From Treponema sp. (GTDB lineage: Bacteria; Spirochaetota; Spirochaetia; Treponematales; Treponemataceae): a stretch of 64,000 bases of DNA. The position numbers and the translations under genes are program-made. The stretch lies in NCBI GenBank assembly GCA_016286365.1, contig JAEESN010000003.1, positions 124,001 through 188,000 of the forward strand. Reading direction: 5' to 3'. The notes below the pieces were generated by a model. It was not told where the DNA came from. It saw only the letters and a program-made list of their open reading frames with translations, and ran no database searches. Shown one piece after another: positions 1-9,858 of this stretch (position 1 is its first letter; each line of letters begins with the position of its first letter).

Positions 1-503
1 TTAGAATTCATTTCGCTGATGATTTTTTTGGCTTCCGTAAGTTTTTTATCTATTTTTTTATGCTCTTTTTTATTCGGAACAATCACAAATTCTTCATCAT
101 CATACAAAAACTTTCCGTCTTTAATTTCTATCTGATTTGCATCAAAAACCTGAATATCAGCATTTTCATCAAAGGCTTTCCAGTCAATAAAATCAAGGGA
201 ATATTCTTTTATATTGATTTTTACAATACCATTTTCCAGAGGATTTCCTTCGTAAGTTCCCCTGCAGTACCAGGTATTACGCATGATATCCTTGGTTTTA
301 TCCTTTAAAAAGCTTCTTTCCACATCACGGATAGTTACAACAGGCTCTTTAAGATTAAATTCAACTTCTACTTCTTCGCCAATTACGCGTAAAAGCCAGT
401 CAGACTGAGTAACATTCTTATAAACAACAGTTTTATCTGCACAGGAAACAAAAAATAAAGCGCAAATCAGAAAAACCGGAATCAGTTTGAGCTTTTTAGT
501 CAT
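1..503 (-). CDS. Lipoprotein, 3' end outside the window
   Basis: The reading frame is open from the ATG at 503 down to base 1 with no stop, so about 167 residues are visible and the C-terminus is missing. The protein starts with a Lys-rich n-region, a hydrophobic stretch and the lipobox FVSC at about residues 18-21, so it should be a lipid-anchored envelope protein. The mature part is rich in Lys, Glu and Asp and I recognise no domain in it. Its ATG overlaps the hydA stop codon (ATGACTAA), which suggests translational coupling to the hydrogenase operon. Nothing in the sequence shows a role in hydrogen metabolism. Confidence 0.75.
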   Translation of the reverse strand, partial: MTKKLKLIPVFLICALFFVSCADKTVVYKNVTQSDWLLRVIGEEVEVEFNLKEPVVTIRDVERSFLKDKTKDIMRNTWYCRGTYEGNPLENGIVKINIKEYSLDFIDWKAFDENADIQVFDANQIEIKDGKFLYDDEEFVIVPNKKEHKKIDKKLTEAKKIISEMNS

Positions 504-2235
504 TACTGTATTCATCCTTTGCTTCGTATTTTGTATGTAAAAGTTCATGTGACTTTTCTCCAAGAGGTTTTCCAAGGAAATCATCATAAATCTTTTTAAT
601 TTCAGGATTGTTATGCGACTGTCTGATTGTTGATTTTTCATCGTCGGTATACAAAGCCTTAGTTCTGGCCTGGCGGATTTCGTCTGTTACACCATAAGGC
701 TGACCACCTCCACCAATACAACCACCACGACATGCCATAACTTCTATAAAATGATAGCTTGGCTCTTTTCCGGCAGCAAGCTCACGGCGTACAGTTTCAA
801 GAACACCATCAACTTTTCCAATCTGATGAATTACCATGATGCGGAGAGTTTTTCCACCAAGAGTTACTTCTGCAAGTTTTGTTCCGGCTAGACCACGCAC
901 ATCCTTATATTCAATTGGACCAAGTTCTTTCTTTTCGGTTAAGAAATATGCTGTACGAACGGCTGCTTCCATTACACCACCGGTAACACCAAAGATTGTA
1001 CCTGCTCCCGAATATGTTCCCATGATGCTGTCGGCCTTATCGTCTGCAATATTTGCAAAATCAATTCCGGCTTCTTTTAAAAGCATTGCAAGTTCTCTTG
1101 TTGTTAAAACCTGATCATAGTTTTTAGCGCCGTCTCTTGTGCTTTCGTAGAGTTTTGCAGTACAAGGCATTATAGAAACATTATAGATTTCTTCCGGTTT
1201 AAGATTATTTTCCTGTGCAAAATAAGTCTTTATCATTGCACCCTGCATTTCCTGTGGAGATTTACATGAAGAAAGATGAGGGATTAAATCAGGATATTTT
1301 TTCTCACAGTAATCTACCCAGCCAGGACAACAGCTTGTAAACATTGGAAGAGGTTTCCCGCTCTTGATTCTTTCCAGAAGCTCGTTTCCTTCTTCCATGA
1401 TTGTAAGGTCTGCGGCAAAGTTTGTATCGAATACGTATTTAAAACCAATTGCACGAAGTGCTGCGTAAAGCTTACCTGTTGTTAAAGTTCCAGGCTCCAT
1501 TCCAAATTCTTCACCGATTGCGGCACGAACAGCAGGAGCAATTGAAACAACAGAAGTAAGATTTTTATCTGCAAGCTTGTCGAACACTTTTCTGATCGGA
1601 TTACGGATTGTAATTGCTCCAACCGGACAATGAACGGCACACTGACCGCATTTAATACATGGTGAATGAGCTAAATCTACACCGGCAACAGGACCGATTA
1701 CAGTTTTATCTCCACGGTTTACGTATTCCATTGCATAAACGCCCTGCATTTCCTGACATGCAGTAACACAACGTCCGCAGCTTATACATTTCTTGCGGTT
1801 TAATACTATTTCCGGATAAGATTCGTCCAGTGGAAGATCGCGGTAAATCTTATCAAAAGGATTGTCGCGGATTCCAAACTGAGCGGCGAGTGCCTGCAGT
1901 TCGCAGTTCTGGTTGCGCGCACATTTAAGACAGTTGTCCGGGTGGCTCGAAAGGATGAGCTCGAGGACGGTTCTGCGCGCCTTATACAAATCCTGGTCGT
2001 TTGTTACGATGTTCATTCCGGGGGTTACGGCGGTGCAGCAGGCACGAGTCATTCTTGCACGACCTGTTCTAGGGTCTACGTTTTTTACAACACAGATTCC
2101 GCACGAAGCCCATGGTTTTAAATCATCACAATAACACAAAGTAGGAATTTTAAATCCTGCGCTCTGTGCAGCCTTAAGGATTGTGGTTCCTTCTTCAACT
2201 TCTATCTCTCTATTATTTATAGTTAATTTTACCAT
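496..2235 (-). CDS. hydA: [FeFe]-hydrogenase catalytic subunit HydA
   Basis: Catalytic subunit of a multimeric [FeFe]-hydrogenase, interconverting protons and H2. In order it has an N-terminal plant-type 2Fe-2S ferredoxin domain (Cys set beginning CYC..SCGIC), a His-Cys3 4Fe-4S site (HPDNCLKCARNQNC), two 4Fe-4S motifs (CISCGRCVTAC and CIKCGQCAVHC), then the H-cluster motifs TSCCPGW (near residue 302), MPCTAK and MACRGGCIGGGGQP, and a small-subunit-like tail. It is cytoplasmic. I start it at the ATG at 2235, because GGAG lies 8 bases upstream; an ATG 18 bases earlier is also in frame. It follows hydB closely and is last of the three subunits. Together with HydB and HydC it fits the trimeric, often electron-bifurcating type that couples NADH and ferredoxin oxidation; bifurcation itself is inferred. 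Confidence 0.95.
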   Translation of the reverse strand: MVKLTINNREIEVEEGTTILKAAQSAGFKIPTLCYCDDLKPWASCGICVVKNVDPRTGRARMTRACCTAVTPGMNIVTNDQDLYKARRTVLELILSSHPDNCLKCARNQNCELQALAAQFGIRDNPFDKIYRDLPLDESYPEIVLNRKKCISCGRCVTACQEMQGVYAMEYVNRGDKTVIGPVAGVDLAHSPCIKCGQCAVHCPVGAITIRNPIRKVFDKLADKNLTSVVSIAPAVRAAIGEEFGMEPGTLTTGKLYAALRAIGFKYVFDTNFAADLTIMEEGNELLERIKSGKPLPMFTSCCPGWVDYCEKKYPDLIPHLSSCKSPQEMQGAMIKTYFAQENNLKPEEIYNVSIMPCTAKLYESTRDGAKNYDQVLTTRELAMLLKEAGIDFANIADDKADSIMGTYSGAGTIFGVTGGVMEAAVRTAYFLTEKKELGPIEYKDVRGLAGTKLAEVTLGGKTLRIMVIHQIGKVDGVLETVRRELAAGKEPSYHFIEVMACRGGCIGGGGQPYGVTDEIRQARTKALYTDDEKSTIRQSHNNPEIKKIYDDFLGKPLGEKSHELLHTKYEAKDEYSND

Positions 2236-2257
2236 TTGTCCAACTCCATTCAAAATC

Positions 2258-4123
2258 CTAGCGTTTTTCTATTGCACTGAATCTACAGGTTTCTGCGCAG
2301 GCACCACATTTAAGACAGCGGGTAGGATCTATGCTGTGCTTCTGTTTAATTGTTCCGGAAATACATCCGACAGGACAACGGCGGGCACAGGCACCACAAC
2401 CAATACATTTATCTGTAATCACGTAGTTCAGTAAATCTTTACACTTACCGGCTACACATTTCTTTTCGTTTACGTGCTGTTCGTATTCTGAACGGAACTT
2501 CTGTAAAGTAGAAAGGGTTGGGTTTGGAGCTGACTGTCCAAGGGCACACAACGAAGAACACTTCATTGCAGAGCCGATGTCCTGAAGCTTCTGTAAATCT
2601 TCCATTGTTCCCTGTCCCTTCGAAATCTTTTCAAGAAGGTTGAGCATCTGTCTTGTACCGATTCGGCATGGAGAACATTTTCCGCACGATTCATCAACAC
2701 AGAATTCCATATAGAATTTAGCGATATCTACAACACAGTCATCTTCGTCCATAACAATCATACCACCCGAACCCATCATGGAACCAAGCTTTATGAGAGA
2801 GCCAAAATCGATCGGTGTGTCGAGTTCAGATTCAGAAATAATACCGCCCGAAGGACCACCGGTCTGAACTCCTTTAAATTTCTTTCCGTTTTTACATCCG
2901 CCACCAATATCAAAAATTATTTCGCGGAGGGTTGTTCCCATTGGAACTTCTACAAGACCGGAGTTATTGATTTTTCCTGTAAGGGCAAAAACCTTTGTTC
3001 CCTTAGAATCTTCATCACCAATAGAAGCAAACCATTCTGAACCTTTAAGGATGATTACAGGAATGTTTGCCCAGGTTTCTACGTTGTTGATTACTGTAGG
3101 TTTTCCCCACAATCCGCTTTGAGCAGGGAAAGGAGGTTTTGGTGTTGGCATACCGCGTTTTCCTTCGATAGAACGAAGAAGTGCAGTCTCTTCACCACAT
3201 ACAAATGCTCCCGCTCCAAGACGAATCTCTATATCAAAATTAAAATCACTGCCTAAAATATTTTTTCCAAGGAAGCCCTTTTCGCGAGCCTGTTCAATCG
3301 CAATTTCGAGTCTGTGAACGGCAAGCGGATATTCAGCGCGGATATAAACAAATCCCTTCTGAGCACCGATTGCGCGACCACATATACACATTGCTTCGAG
3401 TACTGAATGAGGATCTCCTTCGATAGTAGAACGATCCATGTATGCACCAGGGTCACCTTCGTCGGCATTACAGACAACGTATTTTATATCGCCCGGAGCT
3501 TTTGCACCCGCTTCCCACTTAAGACCTGTAGGGAATCCGGCTCCACCTCGGCCACGCAATCCTGATTTTTTAAGCTCTTCGATTACGTCTTCAGGCTTCA
3601 TTTCGAAAAGAACTTTTTCCAGCGCCTGATATCCCTGGCGGCCGATATATTCATCAATATTTTCCGGATTGATTACACCACAGTTTCTTAAAACAATACG
3701 AAGCTGCTTTTTATAGAAAGGAATTTCCTCTACGCCATTAACCTTTTTAGCATTAGGATCATAAAGAAGATGATTTACTTCCTTTCCGTTTACAAGATGC
3801 TCTTCTACTATCTCTTTTACATCATCCGGCTTTACGTTTACATAAAAAGAATTTTCCGGCATGACTTTTACAATCGGGCCTTTTTCACAGAAACCAAAAC
3901 ATCCGGTTTTTACAACAGTGATTCTGTCTTCAAGTCCATGCTCTTTAATGCCCGCAATCAGATTTTCATAAATTTTTGGAGAATCAGATGATTCACAGGC
4001 AGTACCACCGCAGACAAGTACAGTTTTTTTAGAAGTTTCACGTACTCTTTTTCCTTCCGAAGCACGAATTTCCATTTCGTCTTTCATGCTTTCATATATT
4101 TTATGCAGTTCTTCTCGTGTCAT
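2258..4123 (-). CDS. hydB: Hydrogenase NADH-binding subunit HydB (NuoF-like)
   Basis: Flavin/NAD-binding subunit of the hydrogenase, homologous to NuoF of complex I. The 621 residues comprise an N-terminal thioredoxin-like 2Fe-2S domain (CGGTAC...CFGFC), the NADH-binding glycine loop (GLRGRGGAGFPTG), the FMN-site segment (GAGAFVCGEETALL), the SCGKCSPCR 4Fe-4S motif, and a C-terminal ferredoxin pair (CIGCGACARRC and CLKCGACAETC). This extended form is typical of HydB rather than respiratory NuoF. It sits 3 bases after hydC and about 20 bases before hydA, so the three form one operon. In bifurcating enzymes of this family the HydBC module takes electrons from NADH; that function is transferred from the family. 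Confidence 0.95.
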   Translation of the reverse strand: MTREELHKIYESMKDEMEIRASEGKRVRETSKKTVLVCGGTACESSDSPKIYENLIAGIKEHGLEDRITVVKTGCFGFCEKGPIVKVMPENSFYVNVKPDDVKEIVEEHLVNGKEVNHLLYDPNAKKVNGVEEIPFYKKQLRIVLRNCGVINPENIDEYIGRQGYQALEKVLFEMKPEDVIEELKKSGLRGRGGAGFPTGLKWEAGAKAPGDIKYVVCNADEGDPGAYMDRSTIEGDPHSVLEAMCICGRAIGAQKGFVYIRAEYPLAVHRLEIAIEQAREKGFLGKNILGSDFNFDIEIRLGAGAFVCGEETALLRSIEGKRGMPTPKPPFPAQSGLWGKPTVINNVETWANIPVIILKGSEWFASIGDEDSKGTKVFALTGKINNSGLVEVPMGTTLREIIFDIGGGCKNGKKFKGVQTGGPSGGIISESELDTPIDFGSLIKLGSMMGSGGMIVMDEDDCVVDIAKFYMEFCVDESCGKCSPCRIGTRQMLNLLEKISKGQGTMEDLQKLQDIGSAMKCSSLCALGQSAPNPTLSTLQKFRSEYEQHVNEKKCVAGKCKDLLNYVITDKCIGCGACARRCPVGCISGTIKQKHSIDPTRCLKCGACAETCRFSAIEKR

Positions 4124-4126
4124 CTT

Positions 4127-4612
4127 TTAATCCTTATTTCTATATTTATCAAGAATAGTCTTAATTTGAGCTGTAGTTACTTTTCCAAAAACTTCGCCAT
4201 TAACACTCACAACAGGAGCAAGACCACAACAACCAATACAGCGAACCGGTTCAACAGAAAACAATCCGTCTTCCGAAGTAATTTCCCCATCCTTTAATGC
4301 TAAAAGACGTCTTGTTTCGTCCAAAAGATTCTGCCCACCCTTAAGATAACAGGCAGTTCCAAGACAAACCGAAATCTGATTTTTTCCCGGCTTTTTTGTT
4401 TTAAAGAAATGATAGAATGAAACAACACCATGAATGCGTGCAAGCGGAAGCCCCGTAATCTTTGCTACTTCTGCAGCCGCTTCGTTCGAAATGTATCCCT
4501 GTTCCTGCTGGATTTTATGCAGAATCATGATGAGATTACCCGGTTTATTTTTCCATTCTTCAACAAAAGCCAAAAGCTCTGCCGAAAAAACAGACTTTCC
4601 CGATTTAGCCAT
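4127..4612 (-). CDS. hydC: Hydrogenase subunit HydC (NuoE-like)
   Basis: Small thioredoxin-like 2Fe-2S subunit, homologous to NuoE, which partners HydB. The 161 residues have the usual helical N-terminus followed by the four cluster cysteines arranged as CLGTAC and, about 35 residues later, CIGCC. The length is normal for the family. It is the first gene of the hydCBA operon, preceded by a GAGG ribosome-binding site and a good housekeeping promoter. Identification is secure from the cysteine pattern and the neighbours. Confidence 0.95.
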   Translation of the reverse strand: MAKSGKSVFSAELLAFVEEWKNKPGNLIMILHKIQQEQGYISNEAAAEVAKITGLPLARIHGVVSFYHFFKTKKPGKNQISVCLGTACYLKGGQNLLDETRRLLALKDGEITSEDGLFSVEPVRCIGCCGLAPVVSVNGEVFGKVTTAQIKTILDKYRNKD

Positions 4613-4659
4613 ATATGTACCTCTTACCTTATGTAACGTGAATGATTAATAGATTTTCT

Positions 4660-4688
4660 ATTATACTGTACAAACCACGTTTATACAA
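4660..4688 (-). promoter_or_regulatory. Sigma-70-type promoter of the hydCBA operon
   Basis: On the minus strand there is a perfect -10 box TATAAT (4660-4665), a 17-base spacer and a partial -35 box TTGTAT (4683-4688). The predicted leader is about 40 bases and contains the hydC ribosome-binding site. No Rex-type operator is apparent. Confidence 0.7.
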
Positions 4689-4713
4689 ATGGCATGGGGG
4701 GAGAAATGTTTAT

Positions 4714-6396
4714 TTAATATGAATAGATAAAATTGTAAAAGATATTTCCTGTATATCCATAATTCTTTAACAAAAATACTGATTGATTATCTATCTTTAT
4801 ATTATCAAACAATACCATACTCCATGGAAGAACTTCCCTTATTTCTGATTCATTATAGACTTTCGGAAGTTGTAGATTGATTTCAGGCATATTACAAAAG
4901 TATTCTACATATTCTTCTGTAACTGGATCTTTTTGATAATTTATTTTACCCGATTCAATACGGCATAAATTTATTTCTTCTACAAACTCTGTAAATAATT
5001 CTTCTATTGGTAATCCATAAATTTTTCCAATATTCTCCCAACCAGTATCCTTAGAATTAATTAATTCCTTCAAGAACTTAATTCCACCGCAGTCTTTTAT
5101 TTCTATAGGATTATAATTATCCCAGGACATACCACCTTTTTTCCAAAATAGCCAGGATAAAAATAGACACATTGCACCCCTTTGTCCAGCAGAATCATTT
5201 TGTCCAAAGGCATTTTCTTTGCAAAAAGAATAATCCAATGTATTTTCTAAATAATATCTTATAAAATCTACATTTCCCCCACTTATTCCATAACCACATA
5301 AATTTTCACTCAAATGACTTAATCCTTCATCTATGAAAATTTCTTCCTGGAGTACATTTTGTTCGCCATTTAATATTCTCTTATAGGTTTTACTATTGAA
5401 TGTTATGGCATGTGTAATTTCATGAGCCATCGTAGCTGTAATAGAATCTAAACTATAACTACTTTCCTTATCATCTGGAATTGCAAAATAAACTATATCC
5501 ATTTCATTTGAATAATTATTATCTTCATTTTTAAACAAATCAGAAGGATTAAAAAATCCGATCGCCTGTTTTTCCTGATTAATCGTTGGAGAAAAAACAA
5601 ATGCTATTTTTCCATCTTCATCAATATCTGCCCAATTGCCCCATATTTTTGTTATTCTTGGAAAAATAATTGTTTCAAATCTTTTTGTTACTTCTTGTAT
5701 TTTTTCTATACCAAAATCTCTTTCTACAGGAATCCAAACAGTACAGTTCTGACTACTTTTTATCATTTCAAATTCTATTTCATGAGGAACATTATTCTGG
5801 TCATCTGTTTTTATTATATAAAAATTCTTCTTTTCCCCTTCTGTATATTTTCTGACCTTATTAGACCTGGAATCATTTATCATGATTCTTTTCTTACTCT
5901 TTATATTTGTATTAATCCTAAATAATTCGCTACCGTTTATATCACAATTTGATTCCTGTATTTTTTGAATTTCTTTTCCCTTTCCTTCACAAGAAATAAG
6001 ATATGGATAATAGTTACCAGGTTTAAGCTTCACTTCTTTATTACTTTCATTTAATAAATTAACTATGCTTTCGCCATATCTATAATTTCGTTTCTTAACA
6101 AAGATTTGTACTTTTTTTCTATATCCATTTATCAAACAAAATATTTCATGTTCTCCTTCTGAAAGGAAAACATTCAATCCATTTTTATTTCCAAGAAAGC
6201 CGTCTTTTGTTGAATACCAATTAATATTTTCTGTGTCAACATTTGTAGTAAAATGTATTTTATTATCTTCATAATAAGTCCAGCCACTTACAGGAGAGAC
6301 AATCCTTATTACATCATCCTGATTAATTTCTTTCTGACATGAAATCATATTAAAAATGAGAAATAACAATATGAGAAAATTAAATTGCTTTTTCAT
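4714..6396 (-). CDS. Lipoprotein with zinc metalloprotease signature
   Basis: A 560-residue predicted lipoprotein: hydrophobic leader, lipobox MISC at about residues 17-20. The N-terminal ~120 residues look like beta-sandwich (Ig-like) repeats. The C-terminal half holds HEITH at residues 325-329 and DEGLSH with a possible third zinc ligand at Glu357, an HExxH...E arrangement reminiscent of hyicolysin-type (M30-like) or gluzincin peptidases. A secreted or surface zinc peptidase is therefore likely, though the substrate is unknown and the family assignment is only a resemblance. It is the last gene of a five-gene minus-strand run and overlaps the preceding gene by 4 bases. It is clearly more AT-rich than the hydrogenase genes beside it. 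Confidence 0.7.
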   Translation of the reverse strand: MKKQFNFLILLFLIFNMISCQKEINQDDVIRIVSPVSGWTYYEDNKIHFTTNVDTENINWYSTKDGFLGNKNGLNVFLSEGEHEIFCLINGYRKKVQIFVKKRNYRYGESIVNLLNESNKEVKLKPGNYYPYLISCEGKGKEIQKIQESNCDINGSELFRINTNIKSKKRIMINDSRSNKVRKYTEGEKKNFYIIKTDDQNNVPHEIEFEMIKSSQNCTVWIPVERDFGIEKIQEVTKRFETIIFPRITKIWGNWADIDEDGKIAFVFSPTINQEKQAIGFFNPSDLFKNEDNNYSNEMDIVYFAIPDDKESSYSLDSITATMAHEITHAITFNSKTYKRILNGEQNVLQEEIFIDEGLSHLSENLCGYGISGGNVDFIRYYLENTLDYSFCKENAFGQNDSAGQRGAMCLFLSWLFWKKGGMSWDNYNPIEIKDCGGIKFLKELINSKDTGWENIGKIYGLPIEELFTEFVEEINLCRIESGKINYQKDPVTEEYVEYFCNMPEINLQLPKVYNESEIREVLPWSMVLFDNIKIDNQSVFLLKNYGYTGNIFYNFIYSY

Positions 6397-7079
6397 TGTG
6401 TTGTAAAACTGTAATTACTACTTTCTATTACGTTTATAGAATAATAATCCGATGTTTCGTAAAAAATATCTCCAGATATTCTTTCTGCAAGAATTTTGAT
6501 GTAATAAGTATTTCCAGACTTTAAAATATTTTCTGGAATAAATACCGTCGTGTTTTCTGTAGATATACTATATAAAGTTTCAAATGTATTTTTTATCTCA
6601 ATAAGATAAACACAATCATCTTCCATTGCAGTCCATGATACCTGCATGGGACAAGAAGAATCTATCTTTTGTCCCTGCAAAACAGAATTCCCTTTTGAAT
6701 CACATATCATAGAAATAATAGGTTTTTCGGATATTACTTTATGAGGAATTTCATAAACTCTTGGTTTTGTAAATAAGGAAGAATCTATTCTAACCTCTAT
6801 AAGTTCTGCTATTAAAGAAAAATTCGCTTCATAACAACACAGCTCTGGATTATAAGAAACGGTATTATAAATACCGTTCTTATTTCTTACCAGAATATAT
6901 GCTCCATCTACAGTTTTTCCATATATGTCTTCCAAACTTACACTTATATGTACTGTCTGCGAATTAGATGATTCAAGACTTATTCTAACCCTTACGTTAT
7001 TTTCTATTTCTTGTGAACAAGATATGAATGACACTAGTAAAATAAAACAACAAAAAAGTATATGAATTCTATTTTTCAT
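6393..7079 (-). CDS. Lipoprotein with fibronectin III-like segment
   Basis: A 228-residue lipoprotein with a signal peptide ending in the lipobox FISC (about residues 18-21). The rest looks all-beta. The C-terminal ~100 residues, with a W-T-x-x-E-D-D start and Tyr-rich closing strands, look like a single fibronectin type III-like module; this is a judgement from pattern only. Its start codon overlaps the stop of the PQQ-type gene by one base, and its own stop overlaps the start of the protease-like gene by 4, so translation is probably coupled. No enzyme motif is visible; a structural or accessory role in the same export set is likely. Confidence 0.65.
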   Translation of the reverse strand: MKNRIHILFCCFILLVSFISCSQEIENNVRVRISLESSNSQTVHISVSLEDIYGKTVDGAYILVRNKNGIYNTVSYNPELCCYEANFSLIAELIEVRIDSSLFTKPRVYEIPHKVISEKPIISMICDSKGNSVLQGQKIDSSCPMQVSWTAMEDDCVYLIEIKNTFETLYSISTENTTVFIPENILKSGNTYYIKILAERISGDIFYETSDYYSINVIESSNYSFTTQ

Positions 7080-8392
7080 TATTCTGCCTTTATTGCTACT
7101 AGATCGATATGATCCCTCTTATTTATAAATGTTAGTAAAATATTTTTATATTGATAGATACAATCCATACCAGTCCCTCTATAATCTTTATTTACTCCAA
7201 TCAATTTACCAGTCTGAGATTCATACACCCTTAGATATTTATCTCCTGGCACATAAATTTTATCATTATATACACAAGGGACTACATCATTCGAAATAGA
7301 AAACATATACATATCTCCCCAGACATATGAACCATCTTCTGCATTTATACAGATAAGATTTTTATAATTCTCCTGCGGAAATCCTGTTAACGAACCTGAG
7401 CCGGGAAATTCTTCATTTGTGAAATAAAACTTACCGTCATAATAAAGAATGTCTTTTATATGGGTTTCTGTTCTTATTATGATTTCATTTTTATAATCTT
7501 CTTCTGTCTGAAGTATATGCCACAATTCCTGCCCTGTTTTCTTATCGTAACAATACCGTCCGTTTCCCAACAAATAAATTTTATCCCCTACTATCTGAAT
7601 AGTTCCCTGTGCCAGAAAATGTTCTATGGTAATTTCATTTACCCAAACCTTAGTGTTCGTTTCGAGATTCCATGCGACAAAATATGTTACACCTTCATTT
7701 TTGTGTTGATCGGGATTGTATGTAAGAAAATACAGAATACCATTTTCTAATACCATCGAAACTATAGCTTCTCCATTAAATTCATCACAAAGATACTCAA
7801 CTTCGTAAATTTCAGCCGTACAGTCAATAATATCCTGTAGGTTCGCTTTTACGACATTTTTCTTTTGTAAGACCTTTTCTCCATTTTCGTTTTTAATTCT
7901 AATTGCCCCGTTTTCCCAATATAAATTTCCCTTATATTCATACACAGGACCTTCTACAAGATGACGGACTTTCTGTTTTTTTATTAAAGATAAATCATTT
8001 TTATCAAGAATTATCATATCAAAATCTTCTGTCCCTATAATAAGTTTATCTTTGATTATTAAAAATTTTGAACTTTCCCTGCCTATAAACTCTTGTGATT
8101 CAATTATTTCTGAAGGATTGTCTAAATTTATTTTTATAATTTGAAACTTCCTAATATCTGTTGTATAACGAAAATCTCCTTTTATCGTATAAAAAAAATT
8201 ATCTTCAAGAATGGATACTTCCTTTGGACGCCCAATTAAGTTTACATTCCATAATGGCTCAACATCTAGTTCTGGTTCTTCAAGAACAACCGTTTTATGT
8301 TTTTCTTTTTTATTTGTTACCCAGAACTGACAAGAGGTTTCAAAAATACTCAACGCAATAATAAACAGAATAATAATAATTCTTTTCATCAT
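7079..8392 (-). CDS. PQQ-type beta-propeller lipoprotein
   Basis: A 437-residue lipoprotein with signal peptide and lipobox ETSC (about residues 18-21). Several blade-like repeats with the pattern Asp/Asn-x-x-x-G/N-x-x-x-W are visible, for example DKKTGQELW, NAEDGSYVW and NLETNTKVW, characteristic of PQQ-like/BamB-like propellers. No cofactor-binding set typical of quinoprotein dehydrogenases is seen, so a binding or scaffold role is more likely. GGAG lies 8 bases before the first of two adjacent ATG codons, supporting the start at 8392. It follows the hydrolase gene by 19 bases. Confidence 0.7.
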   Translation of the reverse strand: MMKRIIIILFIIALSIFETSCQFWVTNKKEKHKTVVLEEPELDVEPLWNVNLIGRPKEVSILEDNFFYTIKGDFRYTTDIRKFQIIKINLDNPSEIIESQEFIGRESSKFLIIKDKLIIGTEDFDMIILDKNDLSLIKKQKVRHLVEGPVYEYKGNLYWENGAIRIKNENGEKVLQKKNVVKANLQDIIDCTAEIYEVEYLCDEFNGEAIVSMVLENGILYFLTYNPDQHKNEGVTYFVAWNLETNTKVWVNEITIEHFLAQGTIQIVGDKIYLLGNGRYCYDKKTGQELWHILQTEEDYKNEIIIRTETHIKDILYYDGKFYFTNEEFPGSGSLTGFPQENYKNLICINAEDGSYVWGDMYMFSISNDVVPCVYNDKIYVPGDKYLRVYESQTGKLIGVNKDYRGTGMDCIYQYKNILLTFINKRDHIDLVAIKAE

Positions 8393-8411
8393 GCTTATAT
8401 CTCCTGTTTAA

Positions 8412-9857
8412 TTAATCTAAAGTCCTTGCTTTTACAGTTGTTTTCTCTAATAATTCAATTATTTTTCCCTTTACAAAATCATTTTCTGTTGGATCTATCT
8501 GACCATGATTATATTCTGGGAAAGGTTCATAACCTAAAGATGTATCTGTCAAAACTTTTGAATGAGCTTCTCTTGAATAAAACTGGCTCTCTTTTGCTAT
8601 AAAGCAGTCATTTTCATCAGAACCAATAAGCTCATAAATTTCTCCATCAAGATTACTTACCCATTCGGATGCACGTCTTGCATCTTTTGCATAATTAATT
8701 GAATTAGTAAGAAGTCCAACAAGAAGAGCTGTTTTTATAGTATGAACCATTTCTGCTGTATCAAAAAGTTCTTTTAAAGTTGCAACAGTACTATCTCTAA
8801 TCTCTTTTGCTGCTATATCATCGTCGAATAAACTACACATATCATTATTTAAGCCAACTATGTAAGCTACTGGTATATCTTCATCCATTTTTAGTTTATC
8901 TTCTTTATATTCTGTGTAAACCTTATAATGTGGATAATATACATTTGTAAGATATGGTATTTTAAACCATCCAAGTTTATAAAATCTCCATTCTACAGAC
9001 CATTCTCCTCCATCTTCAACTTTTTTTGTTATTGTTTTAATATCTGCTACATTTTCTGCAATAAAATTACTGTAAGGCATCATATCTCGAATTTCTTTCA
9101 TTTCATCAGGATTTACTTCATCCATACCAAGAGATATATAGTGTCTGATATTTTCATTAGGAATTAAGGACAAACACAACTTTACTACTTCATTTTTATC
9201 AGATAGATTCGTATCTGTAATCCATCCTGCTCCGAAAATACCAATATCTACAAGAATTCCTACTATCTGTGAATTATGTATTACTGAATTAAGACCATTA
9301 TACAAAATATTCACATCTTCCATTACCCTTGATTTTAATACACCAAATCCACCTTCAAGCATCTTTATTCCTTTATCAATTCCAGAAACTGTTATTACAG
9401 CACCAAGATGTTCATAAGCATTTTCATATTTTGCCTTCATTTCTGGATCAGTTTCTGATAGAGCCTTTTGTTTAATAACATTTGCATAAGCTAAAGCTCT
9501 TAATCCTCCCTGGCTATGGCCTACAACTGCATAATCCGCTGTATTACCTACCCAGCTTTCTGCCATAACTTTCGCAGACTCATCCATTATTTCCTGTACT
9601 TCTATTCCTGGTCGTGGATTATAATCTTTTAATGGAAATCCTGTAAAATTTATTACATTTTCCTGTACTCCACTTCCATTACTCTTAGAAAGAACTTTTT
9701 TATTTTCTGTCCCCTCTGTTTTCTCTGTAACTCCTGCTATTCTTATAGGAATTACCCTTTCATCACTACCAGAAGCTGCTTGAGCAAAAATACTTCCACT
9801 ATAAATTGTTAATAATACTACTGCTATAATTCTTTTTAATATTTTATTCTTTTTCAT
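8412..9857 (-). CDS. Secreted alpha/beta hydrolase (lipase/esterase-like)
   Basis: A 481-residue protein with an ordinary cleavable signal peptide (hydrophobic core ending in SIFAQA-A; no lipobox Cys). The nucleophile elbow GHSQGG places the catalytic Ser at residue 115, preceded by a hydrophobic strand as in lipases and PGAP1-like hydrolases. Candidate Asp and His residues lie in the C-terminal half but cannot be assigned with confidence. A role in cleaving ester or lipid substrates outside the cytoplasm is likely. The gene starts one base after the preceding lipoprotein gene, and three lipoprotein genes follow it. Confidence 0.7.
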   Translation of the reverse strand: MKKNKILKRIIAVVLLTIYSGSIFAQAASGSDERVIPIRIAGVTEKTEGTENKKVLSKSNGSGVQENVINFTGFPLKDYNPRPGIEVQEIMDESAKVMAESWVGNTADYAVVGHSQGGLRALAYANVIKQKALSETDPEMKAKYENAYEHLGAVITVSGIDKGIKMLEGGFGVLKSRVMEDVNILYNGLNSVIHNSQIVGILVDIGIFGAGWITDTNLSDKNEVVKLCLSLIPNENIRHYISLGMDEVNPDEMKEIRDMMPYSNFIAENVADIKTITKKVEDGGEWSVEWRFYKLGWFKIPYLTNVYYPHYKVYTEYKEDKLKMDEDIPVAYIVGLNNDMCSLFDDDIAAKEIRDSTVATLKELFDTAEMVHTIKTALLVGLLTNSINYAKDARRASEWVSNLDGEIYELIGSDENDCFIAKESQFYSREAHSKVLTDTSLGYEPFPEYNHGQIDPTENDFVKGKIIELLEKTTVKARTLD

Positions 9858-9858
9858 T

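Noticed and set aside
4630-4690. Inverted AACGTG/CACGTT pair around the hyd promoter as a Rex-type operator
   Set aside because: Arms are only 6 bases and 30 or more bases apart, and do not match the TTGTGAA-N4-TTCACAA Rex site.
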